DNA of 64,000 nucleotides from Kitasatospora sp. MAA19 (GCF_029894125.1 NZ_JARXYZ010000003.1:186001-250000); one strand, 5' to 3'; counted from the first letter of the stretch, positions 1 through 9,249 are shown. Notes: generated by a model from the letters alone, not told the origin. Numbers and translations are program-made.

Positions 1-440
1 ATCTTGCCGAACAGGCTCTTGGCGGCCTTGGTCGACGGCGCCTCGGTCGCGGTCACGTCGGTGATGACGTGGATGCGGTTGTGGCGGGCCCGGTCGGTGA
101 GCGCACCGCGCAGGGCGGCGGCGATCATCTTCTTCGGGGTCCGCTGCGAGTAGTCGCGCGGCACGGGACCGTGCACGACGCCACCGCCGGCGAACTGCGG
201 CGCACGGGTCGAGCCCTGACGGGCGCGGCCGGTGCCCTTCTGGCGGTACGGCTTCCTGCCGCCACCGCGGACCTCGCCACGAGTCTTGGTCTTGTGGGTG
301 CCCTGACGGGCCGCAGCGAGCTGCGCCACGACGACCTGGTGCATCAGCGGAACGCTGACCTTCGCGTCGAAGATCTCGGCCGGCAGCTCGAGGCTGCCGG
401 TCTTGTCGCCCGAGGGCGACAGGATGTCAATGGTGCTCAT
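1..440 (-). CDS. rplD: 50S ribosomal protein L4 (3' end beyond window)
   Basis: Large-subunit protein L4, which binds 23S rRNA near the exit tunnel. The visible N-terminal 146 residues start [15 protein letters not shown] and contain the conserved basic loop [20 protein letters not shown] that reaches into the tunnel, plus the HGPVPRDY stretch. The ATG lies 4 bp after the rplC stop, so the two are translationally linked within the S10 operon. The C-terminal part runs off the left edge of the window. No oddity is seen in the visible part. Confidence 0.97.
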   Translation of the reverse strand, partial: MSTIDILSPSGDKTGSLELPAEIFDAKVSVPLMHQVVVAQLAAARQGTHKTKTRGEVRGGGRKPYRQKGTGRARQGSTRAPQFAGGGVVHGPVPRDYSQRTPKKMIAAALRGALTDRARHNRIHVITDVTATEAPSTKAAKSLFGK

Positions 441-444
441 ATCC

Positions 445-1092
445 TCACAGCCCCTTCGCCGCGGTGCGGACGAGGACGAGGCCGCCGTTCGGGCCCGGGA
501 TTGCGCCCTTGATCAGGAGCAGCCCCTTCTCCGCGTCAACGGCATGGATGGTCAGGTTCTGGGTGGTCACACGCTCGTGGCCCATCCGGCCGGCCATCCT
601 CACGCCCTTGAACACGCGACCCGGGGTGGCACAGCCACCGATCGAGCCGGGCGAGCGGTGCTTGCGCTGCACACCGTGACCGGCGCCGAGGCCCCGGAAG
701 TTGTGGCGCTTCATGACACCGGCGAAGCCCTTGCCCTTGGAGGTGCCGGTCACGTCGACCCGGACACCCGCCTCGAACAGCTCCGCGGTGATCTCCTGGC
801 CGAGGGTGTACTCGGAAGCATCCGCGGTGCGGAGCTCGACCAGGTGGCGGCGCGGGGTGACACCGGCCTTGGCGAAGTGGCCCGCGAGGGGCTTGTTCAC
901 CTTGCGGGGGTCGATCTCGCCGAAGCCGATCTGGACGGCGTCGTAGCCGGCCGGACTGTCGGCGGTGTGGACCTGGGTCACGACATTGGGCCCAGCCTTG
1001 ACGACGGTCACCGGAACGACCCGGTTGTTCTCGTCCCAGACCTGGGTCATGCCGAGCTTCTCGCCCAGGATGCCCTTAATCTGCTTAGCCAT
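445..1092 (-). CDS. rplC: 50S ribosomal protein L3
   Basis: Ribosomal protein L3, an early assembly protein that contacts the peptidyl-transferase centre. The 215-residue protein begins [19 protein letters not shown] and carries the L3 signature around [20 protein letters not shown] near residues 160-180, with the central tip loop ([16 protein letters not shown]). Length is normal for actinobacteria. It sits second in the S10 operon, 14 bp after rpsJ and 4 bp before rplD. A GAGAGG-type ribosome-binding site precedes the ATG. Confidence 0.98.
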   Translation of the reverse strand: MAKQIKGILGEKLGMTQVWDENNRVVPVTVVKAGPNVVTQVHTADSPAGYDAVQIGFGEIDPRKVNKPLAGHFAKAGVTPRRHLVELRTADASEYTLGQEITAELFEAGVRVDVTGTSKGKGFAGVMKRHNFRGLGAGHGVQRKHRSPGSIGGCATPGRVFKGVRMAGRMGHERVTTQNLTIHAVDAEKGLLLIKGAIPGPNGGLVLVRTAAKGL

Positions 1093-1106
1093 CTTCGGTG
1101 CGCCTC

Positions 1107-1415
1107 TCAGAGCTTGATCTCGATGTCGACGCCCGCCGGCAGGTCGAGACGCATGAGCGAGTCAACCGTCTTCGGCGTGGGGTCGAGGATGTCGATCAGA
1201 CGCTTGTGAGTACGCATCTCGAAGTGCTCGCGCGAGTCCTTGTACTTGTGCGGCGAGCGGATGACGCAGTACACGTTCTTCTCAGTGGGCAGCGGCACCG
1301 GGCCCGCGACCTGCGCACCAGTACGGATCACCGTCTCGACGATCTTCTTCGCCGAAGAGTCGATGACCTCGTGGTCGTAGGCCTTGAGCCGGATGCGGAT
1401 CTTCTGTCCCGCCAT
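1107..1415 (-). CDS. rpsJ: 30S ribosomal protein S10 (NusE)
   Basis: S10 is a small-subunit head protein and, as NusE, a partner of NusG/NusB in antitermination. The 102-residue protein [19 protein letters not shown] is full length for the family, with the long ribosome-reaching loop ([20 protein letters not shown]) typical of S10. It is the first gene of the S10 operon, with rplC 14 bp downstream. The upstream region has no other gene, so the operon promoter should lie there. Confidence 0.98.
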   Translation of the reverse strand: MAGQKIRIRLKAYDHEVIDSSAKKIVETVIRTGAQVAGPVPLPTEKNVYCVIRSPHKYKDSREHFEMRTHKRLIDILDPTPKTVDSLMRLDLPAGVDIEIKL

Positions 1416-1757
1416 GGCTACTCAGTAGTCCTTTGTCCTAGTCACTGCACGACCACCCTCCGACCCCCGCGCTCGGGCGTGTCGCACTCGCGCTTGCAAA
1501 AAACCGGCGAAAAACTCGTCGGCTTCAAACCTTCGGGGTTGGGGGGCGCCGGGCCGAGGCCCCGCACACGCTTCCCGGAAGATTCCCGTACTTTCGCCCC
1601 GCAGCTGCCGTGGCGTCGACTTCACGCTTAACGGCCATCACGGGAACGACGAGTACATGGGACTCGCTTCCAGTCCTCCCGGCGGGAGACGCGCAGCATC
1701 GGCACTCAACCGAGCAACTTGGACATACTGCCACATGGAGCAGCCCGGATGCCAATC
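1416..1757. other. gene-less region upstream of the S10 operon
   Basis: About 340 bp between rpsJ and the glycosyltransferase terminator. No coding potential on either strand is convincing. It must carry the S10 operon promoter and leader. I could not find an unambiguous -35/-10 pair. A-rich and T-rich runs at about 1495-1515 break the otherwise GC-rich sequence. Confidence 0.6.
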
Positions 1758-1787
1758 GGGGCCGGTGAGGTACCCCTCACCGGCCCC
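1758..1787 (-). terminator. hairpin terminator after GT-C gene
   Basis: A perfect 13-bp stem (GGGGCCGGTGAGG paired with CCTCACCGGCCCC) around a 4-base loop lies 18 bp beyond the stop of the minus-strand glycosyltransferase gene. It lacks a long U tract, as is common in streptomycetes. It would separate the glycan locus from the S10 operon. Confidence 0.7.
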
Positions 1788-1805
1788 GCTGGTCGCTCGT
1801 GCGGA

Positions 1806-3605
1806 TTACTTCTTCTGTTCGTTCACCCAGGGGGCCTGCCGGCCGCAGACCGCCGGCCAGTCCTCGGTGCTCACGTTGGCGCACCAGATGAAGCCCTTGT
1901 CGGTCTCCGGCTTCCAGTCCTTGGTGATGATGTCCGCGCACTTCGCCACCGGCGAGAACTTCGGACAGGTGCCGTCCTTCTTCTTGATGGTGTGCGCCCG
2001 CCAGGCGTCCAGGCCCATGCTGTTGGTGGACTCCGCCTGCGGCATGTAGCGGTCGACCGACCAGGAGGCGCCCATCGTCGCGAACAGCGCCAGCGCGCAG
2101 ATCAGACCGGCGGCCAGCTGCTTGGTGACCCGGCGCGGGATCGCCGGCCCGGCGGAGGCCGCGCGGCCGTTCGAACGGAGCAGCCGCTCCAGCCAGCCGG
2201 CGCCGCGCTCCAGGCCGGTCATCAGCCCGACCACGGCCAGGATCAGCAGGCAGTACATGATGATCCAGGTGGTCCGCGGGTACAGCTGGATCATCTGCTC
2301 GTGCGCCATGTGCGAGGCGAACCAGAACCGCAGCAACCAGGCCCCGGCCAGCACCGCCGCCGCCACCCGGACCACCATGCTGCGCAGGCCCAGGCCCACC
2401 CCGATGCCGACCGCCGCGACCAGCATGATGGCGAAGCCGGTCTGGCCGGCCAGCTCGCCCGACTGAGGCCAGTTGTGGTACGTCAGCCCGCCGTTGCGGT
2501 CCGACATCCAGCCGAGCACGTACGTCGGGTCGACGTAGTTGACGATGTAGGCGTAGCGGTCGGGGGTGTCCGCGCCGAGCTTGACGATCTGGTACAGCAG
2601 CGGCGCGCCTATCACCCCGGCGGTGCCCACGGTGACGCCCAGGAACAGCAACCCGCGGCGGACGGTCTGCTTGCCGCGCCGCCACGGGAAGACGAACAGG
2701 GTCAGCAGGAAGACGCCCGGCGCCGACCAGAGGTACCAGCCCGAGTACCAGAGGAAGAGGATGCCGAAGGCCGCGCCGAAGCCGAGGGCGCGCAGCCAGA
2801 GCGCCCGGGTCGACAGCTCCCCCGCCCGGCGCAGCTCGCGCAGGCAGGCCGCCAGCAGCGGCAGCAGGACGATCATCGTCACGTGGCTGTACGGGCGGAT
2901 CGGGTCCAGGAAGACCAGCGCGGACGGCACCGCGATGGCCAGCGCCCAGAACGGCCGCAGCATGAGCCGCCAGGCCAGGTAGCTCATCGGGCCGACCAGC
3001 GCGCTGCAGATGATCTGCAGGTCGTGCAGGGCGAAGCCGGCGCCGCCGACCCCGCCGTAACGCAGCTTGGACCAGATCGCGATCGCCGCCGGGAACAGCG
3101 GCGGGTACACGCCGGAGATGCCCTTGCCGTGCATCATCGACGTCGCCATGTCGATCAGGACGCTCGGGTCGCCCTCCTGCCCGCCGAGCGGCCACGGGGT
3201 GCCGCGCAGCGCGACCACCACGCCGCCGGCCACCACGCCGGTGGCCAGGCCCGCCAGCGCGGCGCAGACCAGCCGCTGGACGATGCCGTGCCGGCGCAGC
3301 CCGCCCCGGTAGGCGGTGTAGACCAGGACGGCCAGGATCGGCAGGCCGACCATCGCCACGTACTGCTGGATCTTGGCCAGGCCGCTGACCTGCCCGATCC
3401 GGTTCATCGGGTTGACGCTGATGTGACGGCACAGCAGCGTGAAGCCGAGCGCCGCCACCACGCTGACCAGGATCTCCCCCGCCACGAGCACCCCGCGCCG
3501 CTCGAACCAGCGGTCGCCGGCCCCCGGGTCGACGGGGCGGGCCTGGTCCGCCCCGTCGGGTGGCACGTCCGATCCGCGGAGCCGGTCGGTTGCCAGATCG
3601 GTCAT
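1806..3605 (-). CDS. AftA-like GT-C membrane glycosyltransferase, copy 1
   Basis: A 599-residue polytopic protein with about a dozen membrane segments after a soluble N-terminus. It shares RIGQVSG (residues 69-75), an acidic first-loop motif GQEGD (142-146) and YPPLFP (167-172) with its divergent neighbour. This arrangement recalls AftA, the mycobacterial galactan arabinofuranosyltransferase that uses a decaprenyl-phosphate sugar on the outer face of the membrane. A further shared motif is ASHMAHEQMIQLYPRT. The C-terminal periplasmic tail has several cysteines. By inference it adds a sugar from a polyprenyl phosphate to a wall glycan. The sugar and acceptor are unknown. The family assignment comes from remembered motif resemblance and was not searched. 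Confidence 0.7.
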   Translation of the reverse strand: MTDLATDRLRGSDVPPDGADQARPVDPGAGDRWFERRGVLVAGEILVSVVAALGFTLLCRHISVNPMNRIGQVSGLAKIQQYVAMVGLPILAVLVYTAYRGGLRRHGIVQRLVCAALAGLATGVVAGGVVVALRGTPWPLGGQEGDPSVLIDMATSMMHGKGISGVYPPLFPAAIAIWSKLRYGGVGGAGFALHDLQIICSALVGPMSYLAWRLMLRPFWALAIAVPSALVFLDPIRPYSHVTMIVLLPLLAACLRELRRAGELSTRALWLRALGFGAAFGILFLWYSGWYLWSAPGVFLLTLFVFPWRRGKQTVRRGLLFLGVTVGTAGVIGAPLLYQIVKLGADTPDRYAYIVNYVDPTYVLGWMSDRNGGLTYHNWPQSGELAGQTGFAIMLVAAVGIGVGLGLRSMVVRVAAAVLAGAWLLRFWFASHMAHEQMIQLYPRTTWIIMYCLLILAVVGLMTGLERGAGWLERLLRSNGRAASAGPAIPRRVTKQLAAGLICALALFATMGASWSVDRYMPQAESTNSMGLDAWRAHTIKKKDGTCPKFSPVAKCADIITKDWKPETDKGFIWCANVSTEDWPAVCGRQAPWVNEQKK

Positions 3606-3996
3606 GTCGCTTCACTTCCGTAGGACTTCGGGCTGCTGCTGGGCGGTACGGGCGGTCGGGGCCCTCGAAGGACAGTACCGCGTGCCAAGGCCCCACCGGG
3701 CAGCCGGAGTCCGCCCGACCGGCCCCCACAACCGCCCCGGGCACGGGCCGTACCGAGGCGCTCACGGCGGCCTCCTCCCGGTCTCCTCCCCCGGCGCGAG
3801 CCCGGCGCTGCGGGTTTCCGCCGATTTGCGCGCACTGCTCCGTTCCACCGCCATGGAACGTCCGTACATGTGTCCAACCAGTGCACAGGAAGCGTTTGAC
3901 CCCCTGGCAGAATCAGTCGAGCAAATGAGCGACCGGTCCCGGACGCTCGGCTTCAGTTCGTCCCTCCTCGATCGCCCGGCCACAAAGGACCTCGCA
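3606..3996. promoter_or_regulatory. divergent intergenic region between the GT-C paralogues
   Basis: A 391-bp region with no convincing gene separates two head-to-head paralogues, so both promoters must lie here. I see no clear -35/-10 pair or operator. Open frames in it are GC-driven extensions of the flanking genes. Confidence 0.5.
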
Positions 3997-5754
3997 GTGA
4001 CAAGCCTCCAGACCGCGGCCACCTCGACCGAACTCCGACGGGCCCCGATACGCCGAAGAGTCAAGGACAGACCATCGCCCGGCGCCTTTCTGCTCTGGGT
4101 CCTGGAGGGTCTGGTCGCCCTGGCGGCCTCGCTGCTGATGACCTACCTCGCCCGGTTCGTCGACCTCAACCCGATGACCCGGATCGGCCAGGTCAGCGGC
4201 CTGGCCGCGCTGCAGCTGCAACTGCTGCTCCTGCTCGGCGTCGTCCTGCTGGTCTGCGTCCCGGCCATGCGCCGCTGGGCGGACGCCCCGCTGCGGTTCG
4301 GGGCGGCGGCCGTCGCCGGGCTCTCCTCCGGCGTCGTCGCGGCCGGCGTCTCGCTCGCCCTGCGCGACACCATGTGGCCGCTCAACGGGCAGGGCGGGGA
4401 CTCCGGCACGCTGCAGGCCTGGGCCGGCGCCCTCATGCAGGGCAAGCCCCTCGACGGCGCCTACCCGCCGATGTTCCCGCACCTGATCGCCTGGACCGCC
4501 GAGTACTTCACCGACGGCGACGTCGGCTACGCGATGAAGATCGTCTCGCTGCTCTTCATGGGCCTGCTCGGCCCGCTCGCGTACCTGGCCTGGCGACTGA
4601 TGCTCCCGCCGCTGTGGGCGCTCGGCATCGGCGTCACCGCCTCGCTGCCGATGATGCAGCCGTACAAGCCGTACACCAACCTCGTCCTAGTCGCGCTCGT
4701 CCCGGTGCTCGGCAAATTCGTACAGCTGCTCCAGCGCTCCTCGGAGCTTCCCCGCAAGCGCGCCGCCGTCCAGGGCGGCGGGCTCGGCCTGGTGATCGGC
4801 CTGCTGTTCATCCTGTACTCCGGCTGGTTCATCTGGTCGGCGCTCGGCGTGATCGTGCTGACCGTCGTCATCGTGGTCCGGGTCTGGCGGGACGGCGGGG
4901 GCCGGGCGCTGGCGACGGCCGGGGCCACCCTCCTGGCCACCACCGGGGTCTTCCTCCTGATAGCCGGAAGCTACCTGGTCCGCCTGCTCTCCTCGGCCGG
5001 TTCCACCGTCGACCGTTACTGCTACTTCGACACCTACGCCGAGCCGACCTACTTCGCGATGTGGCGCGACGACCTGCCCGGCAGCGACGCCTGGAGCACC
5101 TGGCCGCTGCCCGGCGAGCTCGGCGGCGTCGGCCTCTTCTCCATCCTGCTGCTCGTCGGCCTCGGCGTCGCGCTCGCCCTCGGCGTCAACCGCCCCTCCG
5201 TCCTGGTGACCGCCGCCTGTGCGGCCAGCGCCCTGATCATGCGCTACTGGTACGCCTCCCACATGGAGAAGAACCAGGCGGTGATGCTCTACCCGCGCAC
5301 CAGCGCCCAACTGCTCTACTGCACCCTCGTGCTCACCGGCCTCGCCTGCTACCTGGCCGCCCGCCGCTTCGGCGCCCGCCGCGCCCAGGCCGGCGAGCCG
5401 GTGCCGATCCGCGGACTCGCCCGGTTCACCCCGCGTGCGGTCGCGCTCGGCGCGCTCTGCTCCCTCGGCCTGCTGTACGCGATGGCCGGCTCCGCCACCG
5501 CCGACCGCTTCATGCCGAACATGAAGGGGGACGGCGGCGACCTCGCCTACTACGCGCAGACCACCGCGAGCTTCGACGGGCACTGCTCGCAGTACGCCCC
5601 GGACGGCAAGTGCTCGAAGCCGAGTGACCTGTCCACGCGGCTGGTCGACGGGCCCGACCAGGGCACGCTGGGCTGTTCCCCGGCCAACCCGTACCCGGTC
5701 CGGCCGAAGGCCTCCGGAGTGGTCGGCAACGTGCTGGCGCTGCTGGAGGGCTGA
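3997..5754 (+). CDS. AftA-like GT-C membrane glycosyltransferase, copy 2
   Basis: A 585-residue polytopic protein, a clear paralogue of the gene transcribed away from it. Both share NPM(N/T)RIGQVSG, a G-D acidic first loop (NGQGGD here), YPP(L/M)FP, YSGW near the middle, ASHM....Q...LYPRT and a Cys-containing C-terminal domain with a KC pair. The GTG start was chosen because AAGGA lies 7 bp upstream. The longer frame begins in non-coding sequence, and the chosen length matches copy 1. It is likely a GT-C enzyme using a polyprenyl-phosphate sugar outside the membrane. Two diverged copies suggest successive or alternative linkages on one polymer (inference). Confidence 0.7.
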   Translation: MTSLQTAATSTELRRAPIRRRVKDRPSPGAFLLWVLEGLVALAASLLMTYLARFVDLNPMTRIGQVSGLAALQLQLLLLLGVVLLVCVPAMRRWADAPLRFGAAAVAGLSSGVVAAGVSLALRDTMWPLNGQGGDSGTLQAWAGALMQGKPLDGAYPPMFPHLIAWTAEYFTDGDVGYAMKIVSLLFMGLLGPLAYLAWRLMLPPLWALGIGVTASLPMMQPYKPYTNLVLVALVPVLGKFVQLLQRSSELPRKRAAVQGGGLGLVIGLLFILYSGWFIWSALGVIVLTVVIVVRVWRDGGGRALATAGATLLATTGVFLLIAGSYLVRLLSSAGSTVDRYCYFDTYAEPTYFAMWRDDLPGSDAWSTWPLPGELGGVGLFSILLLVGLGVALALGVNRPSVLVTAACAASALIMRYWYASHMEKNQAVMLYPRTSAQLLYCTLVLTGLACYLAARRFGARRAQAGEPVPIRGLARFTPRAVALGALCSLGLLYAMAGSATADRFMPNMKGDGGDLAYYAQTTASFDGHCSQYAPDGKCSKPSDLSTRLVDGPDQGTLGCSPANPYPVRPKASGVVGNVLALLEG

Positions 5755-5787
5755 ACCGGGCGGGCCGGCCCCGGCACCGGTACCGAA

Positions 5788-5831
5788 AAGGAGCCCGGCC
5801 CCACCGCCTGAGCGGTGGGGCCGGGCTCCTT
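5788..5831. terminator. bidirectional hairpin between convergent genes
   Basis: A perfect 20-bp stem (starting AAGGAGCCCGG) with a CTGA loop lies between the convergent GT-C gene and the GT2 gene. It can serve both strands. Confidence 0.85.
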
Positions 5832-5850
5832 CGTCCCTGCGGACGCGGTG

Positions 5851-6753
5851 CTAGTGGCGCTGGCCCGAGGTGAACGCGTGCTTGGCGAGCACCTTGAGGC
5901 CGGACTTCTCGCCGCGGCGCAGGGCGCCGGGGAGCATCGTGATCGCGTGGAAGCGGGAGGCGCTGCGGACCCGGGCGGCGCGCGCCGCCCTGGGCCAGCC
6001 GCGGGCGTCCATCCGCTCGGCCACCGCGTTGAAGTAGCGCTCCGCCTCGGTGAAGCGGGTGCCCGAGAAGGCCTGCACCGCGGACTCGCTGACCGCGTGG
6101 CGGCGGTACTGGAAGACGACGGTGGTGTTGTCGATCATCATCGTCTCGCCGCGCTCCAGCAGGTCGACGACCAGCGCGAGGTCCTGGATGACCGAGTACT
6201 CGTCGCGGAAGTTGACCGCCCGCAGGGCCTCGCCCCGCCAGCAGATCGACGGGAAGTAGAGCCAGTTGCCGCGCAGCACGCTGGCGGCCAGCTCCTCGCC
6301 GCCCATCAGGCGCCGGCCCTTGACGTTCGGGGCGTAGAGCTTGCCCTTCACGTTGTCGGCCAGGCCGGAGCTGACCACGCCGTCACCGTCGATCACCTCG
6401 ACGCCCGGCTGCACCATGCCCAGGTCCGGGTTGACCTTGAGGATCGCCCGGACGGTCTCCAGGTAGTGCGGGTGCAGCAGGTCGTCGCAGCCCATGATGA
6501 CCACGTGGTCCGCCGTGGAGAGCTCCACGCACTTCTGGAAGTTCTTGGTGATCCCGAGGTTCTGCTCGTTGCGCAGGTACCGCACCCGGTGGTCGCCGAG
6601 CTCGGCGAACCAGCCCGGGACGTCCGGCTCCTTGCCGTCGTCGATGACGGTCAGCCGCAGGACCGGGTCGCTCTGATTGAGGATGCTGCGCACCGCGGCC
6701 TGCATCAGGGCCACGTCGCCGTAGTACGGCAGCATGAACTCGAAGGTGGCCAT
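5851..6753 (-). CDS. GT2-family glycosyltransferase
   Basis: A 300-residue GT-A fold enzyme. The N-terminus FEFMLPYYGDVALMQAAVRS is the nucleotide-binding start of GT2. DDG occurs at about residues 38-40 and the metal-binding GCDD at about 97-100. There are no obvious membrane helices, so it probably acts on the cytoplasmic face. The ATG lies 5 bp after the DUF2304 gene, and it is the last gene of the rfbB-rfbD-flippase-DPM1-DUF2304 chain. Given the rhamnose genes in the same transcript it is a candidate rhamnosyltransferase, but the donor cannot be read from sequence. Confidence 0.85.
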   Translation of the reverse strand: MATFEFMLPYYGDVALMQAAVRSILNQSDPVLRLTVIDDGKEPDVPGWFAELGDHRVRYLRNEQNLGITKNFQKCVELSTADHVVIMGCDDLLHPHYLETVRAILKVNPDLGMVQPGVEVIDGDGVVSSGLADNVKGKLYAPNVKGRRLMGGEELAASVLRGNWLYFPSICWRGEALRAVNFRDEYSVIQDLALVVDLLERGETMMIDNTTVVFQYRRHAVSESAVQAFSGTRFTEAERYFNAVAERMDARGWPRAARAARVRSASRFHAITMLPGALRRGEKSGLKVLAKHAFTSGQRH

Positions 6754-6758
6754 GACGG

Positions 6759-7157
6759 TCAGGCTCCGTTGCTCTTCACCGGGACGGAGACCGGGAGGTC
6801 CAGGTCGAAGCGCTCCTCGTTGAGCCTGGAGCCCTCGTTGATCGCGACGGTGCGGGCCAGGTCGGTGAGCTTCTTCTCCAGCGAGCGGAACCGCAGGAAG
6901 GTGTTCAGGGTCAGGAAGCCCATGGCCAGGACCATCACGTACAGCACCAGGTCGGTGCCGCGGCCGACGCCGAACTTGTGGGCCACCCAGGTGACGTCGC
7001 TCGGGCGCAGGATCGCGTAGATGTTGGCGATCACGAAGACGGAGAAGGCGATGCGCTTCCAGGCGCGCGTGTTCGCGCGGTCCCAGCGCCGGATGAACAT
7101 GAACGCGAGGGAAACCGCGCCCACGATCAGAACCAGCTGGATCCAGAAGTAGTTCAT
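6759..7157 (-). CDS. DUF2304 small membrane protein
   Basis: A 132-residue protein with three predicted membrane helices (about 4-20, 36-51 and 68-88) followed by a basic/acidic cytoplasmic tail that could form a short coiled coil (RSLEKKLTDLARTVAINE). This is the DUF2304 pattern. DUF2304 genes typically sit beside DPM1-like GT2 enzymes, as here, where its ATG overlaps the preceding gene by 4 bp. It probably anchors or assists that enzyme in making a polyprenyl-phosphate sugar. No biochemical role is established to my knowledge. Confidence 0.8.
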   Translation of the reverse strand: MNYFWIQLVLIVGAVSLAFMFIRRWDRANTRAWKRIAFSVFVIANIYAILRPSDVTWVAHKFGVGRGTDLVLYVMVLAMGFLTLNTFLRFRSLEKKLTDLARTVAINEGSRLNEERFDLDLPVSVPVKSNGA

Positions 7158-7915
7158 CGGCGGCCACGCTCCCGAAGCGAGATGTCGAAGATGATGTTGA
7201 CGCCGTTGATCAAGGACTGACCCTTGGCGCGTGAGTAGTCGGTGTACAGGATGTCCACCGGGAGCTCGGCCACCCGCAGGTCGGCGCCGGCCAGGAAGCT
7301 GACGATCTCCGAGGCGTGGGCCATGCCGTTCATGGTGATCCGCAACCGGCCCGCGGCTTCACGGTTGAGCACGCGCAGGCCGTTGTGCGAGTCGGTGAGC
7401 TTGAGCTTGCGGGCGGTGGGGCTGACCGTCGCGGCGGTCCGCAGGACGACCCGCTTGATCCACGGCACCTGGCCGTTCTGCTCGATGAAGCGCGAGCCGA
7501 GGACCACGTCGACCTCGCCCGTGCGGAGCAGGGCGACCATCTTCTCGACGTCGGCCGTCTGGTGCTGGCCGTCCGCGTCGAAGGTCGCGAAGTACTGGGC
7601 GCCGTTCTGGGCGAGCGCGTAGGCGAGGCCGGTCTGCAGCGCCGCGCCCTGGCCGAGGTTGACCGGGTGCCGCACCAGGTGCGCACCCGTGGACATGATG
7701 TGCTTGGCGGAGTCGTCCGCACTGCCGTCATCGACCACAACGATGTTCGGGAACGTCTTGCGCGCTCCCTCAACAACGTCAGCGATCACCTGGCCTTCGT
7801 TGTAGGCCGGGATCACCAGCCAGACATCGTCGTACTGGGACACGGGGGCTCCATGTTCGGGGTGTCTCGCGCGCTCGCGCGCGGCAATCTGTATGTCGGG
7901 GGGTGAGACGGTCAT
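7154..7915 (-). CDS. GT2 dolichyl/polyprenyl-phosphate sugar synthase-like (DPM1-like)
   Basis: A 253-residue soluble GT2 enzyme with VIPAYNE (about 34-40), VVVDDGSADDS, the metal-binding FDADGQHQ and GSRF. These are hallmarks of DPM1/polyprenyl-phosphate mannosyl- or glucosyltransferases. It likely transfers a sugar from a nucleotide donor to polyprenyl phosphate on the cytoplasmic face, supplying GT-C enzymes such as the two paralogues nearby. It overlaps the flippase upstream and DUF2304 downstream by 4 bp each (ATGA), showing tight coupling. The sugar is unknown. Confidence 0.85.
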   Translation of the reverse strand: MTVSPPDIQIAARERARHPEHGAPVSQYDDVWLVIPAYNEGQVIADVVEGARKTFPNIVVVDDGSADDSAKHIMSTGAHLVRHPVNLGQGAALQTGLAYALAQNGAQYFATFDADGQHQTADVEKMVALLRTGEVDVVLGSRFIEQNGQVPWIKRVVLRTAATVSPTARKLKLTDSHNGLRVLNREAAGRLRITMNGMAHASEIVSFLAGADLRVAELPVDILYTDYSRAKGQSLINGVNIIFDISLRERGRR

Positions 7916-9249
7916 TCGCCGACCACCCCGGCAGTCATGGTGGGCGCGGCCTGCTCCGACGTGCTCCGCGCGGTACCGGCCTGGTTCGCCGTCGAACCGG
8001 GGAAGCTGCGCCTGAGCGCGGCCAGCATACCGAGCACCGTGACCACCGATCCGGCGGTGTACGCCACGACCACGCGGGTGGCCACGTCACCGGGCATGAA
8101 GGTGACCCCGGCGAGGGCCGCGGTACCGACCGCCCAGCAGAGCAGCTGCAGGTTGTGCCGCTTGAATACCATCAACGCCTGACCGAGCACCATCGCGAAC
8201 ATGTACGCCACGGTGCCGGCGGACATCCAGAAGAAGTCGAGGCAGCCGAGCACCGGCTTGGCGCCGAAGAGCACCTGGATCAGCCAGGGCCCGAGGGCCA
8301 CCGCCGGGATCCCGCCGAGCACGCCCAGCCCGCCGACCACGAGGCCGATCCGGCGGAGCATGCCGCTGAAGGCCGCCCGGTCGCCGACGGCGATCGCCGA
8401 GGAGAGCCCGCTGAGCAGCGAGGCCTGCAGCGAGCCGAACACGAAGAGCGGGACGCGGGCCAGCACCAGAGCGTTGAGCAGCGCCGCGATCAGCGCCGAC
8501 TCCGTCGGGGCGAGCAGCTTGGTGCTCACCACCGCAGCGTTCACCACAACCTGGGAGAGCAGGGTCGAGCAGATCAGCAGGCCCAGGCCGGAACAGAGTT
8601 CGGACCACGGGACGCGCGGACCTGGCCGTACCGCCCGCAGCAGCGGCGGCAACGTGAGCAGGGTGGCCGCGACCGGCGCGACGGCCAGGATCAGGCTGAA
8701 CGCCAGCGCCGAGTGCACCCCGGCGACGGCGGCGCCGAAGGCCAGCCCGATCCGCAGGCCGCCGTCGATGCCGAGCTGGGTGCCGTAGGCGCCGAACCTG
8801 CCGAGGCCGGCCAGCACGCCACGGGTGAGGTAGCAGACCGCCATGCCGAGGAACGCCCCGCCCAGCGCCAGCACCAGCGACCGGTCGCCGTGGAACATCG
8901 CGTCGGCGATCTTCCGCGAGCCGAGGCCGAGCACCAGCAGCACCGCGGCGAGGATCCCGCCGGTCAGCAGGGTGGCCCGGCGCAGCACCGGGGCCGCGCC
9001 GTGGCCGAGCGCGGCGCGGGCCGCGACGATCCGGGTCAGCTCCTGCTCGATCGGGAAGAAGACGCCGATCCCGACGGACATCACGATCGTCCACAGCAGG
9101 GAGACGTTCGCCATGTCGTCGACGGACAGGCTGTGGCCCGCCACACCCAGGTGGATGTACGAGGCCGCGCCGAGCACGACGGTGCCGCCCGCCACCGCCA
9201 GGGTTCCCGGCGGTAGCGCGGCGGCCACCTTGGTCAGCGGATTGGTCAC
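7912..9249 (-). CDS. polysaccharide flippase-like membrane protein (MOP superfamily)
   Basis: A 445-residue protein made almost entirely of hydrophobic segments, about 12, with the glycine/alanine-rich, charge-poor layout of Wzx/MurJ-like exporters. The GTG start overlaps the rfbD stop (GTGA), and the stop overlaps the next GT2 start. It probably flips a lipid-linked saccharide built by the neighbouring transferases. The assignment rests on topology, length and context, with no diagnostic motif. A hydrophilic Ser/Thr-rich tail of about 30 residues closes the protein. Confidence 0.7.
   Translation of the reverse strand: MTNPLTKVAAALPPGTLAVAGGTVVLGAASYIHLGVAGHSLSVDDMANVSLLWTIVMSVGIGVFFPIEQELTRIVAARAALGHGAAPVLRRATLLTGGILAAVLLVLGLGSRKIADAMFHGDRSLVLALGGAFLGMAVCYLTRGVLAGLGRFGAYGTQLGIDGGLRIGLAFGAAVAGVHSALAFSLILAVAPVAATLLTLPPLLRAVRPGPRVPWSELCSGLGLLICSTLLSQVVVNAAVVSTKLLAPTESALIAALLNALVLARVPLFVFGSLQASLLSGLSSAIAVGDRAAFSGMLRRIGLVVGGLGVLGGIPAVALGPWLIQVLFGAKPVLGCLDFFWMSAGTVAYMFAMVLGQALMVFKRHNLQLLCWAVGTAALAGVTFMPGDVATRVVVAYTAGSVVTVLGMLAALRRSFPGSTANQAGTARSTSEQAAPTMTAGVVGE

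Noticed and set aside
1719..3765. Long frames of 634 and 662 codons overlapping the first GT-C gene
   Set aside because: Composition is Arg/Pro/Ala/Gly-rich shadow sequence with no motifs. The 599-codon frame has membrane helices and a paralogue.
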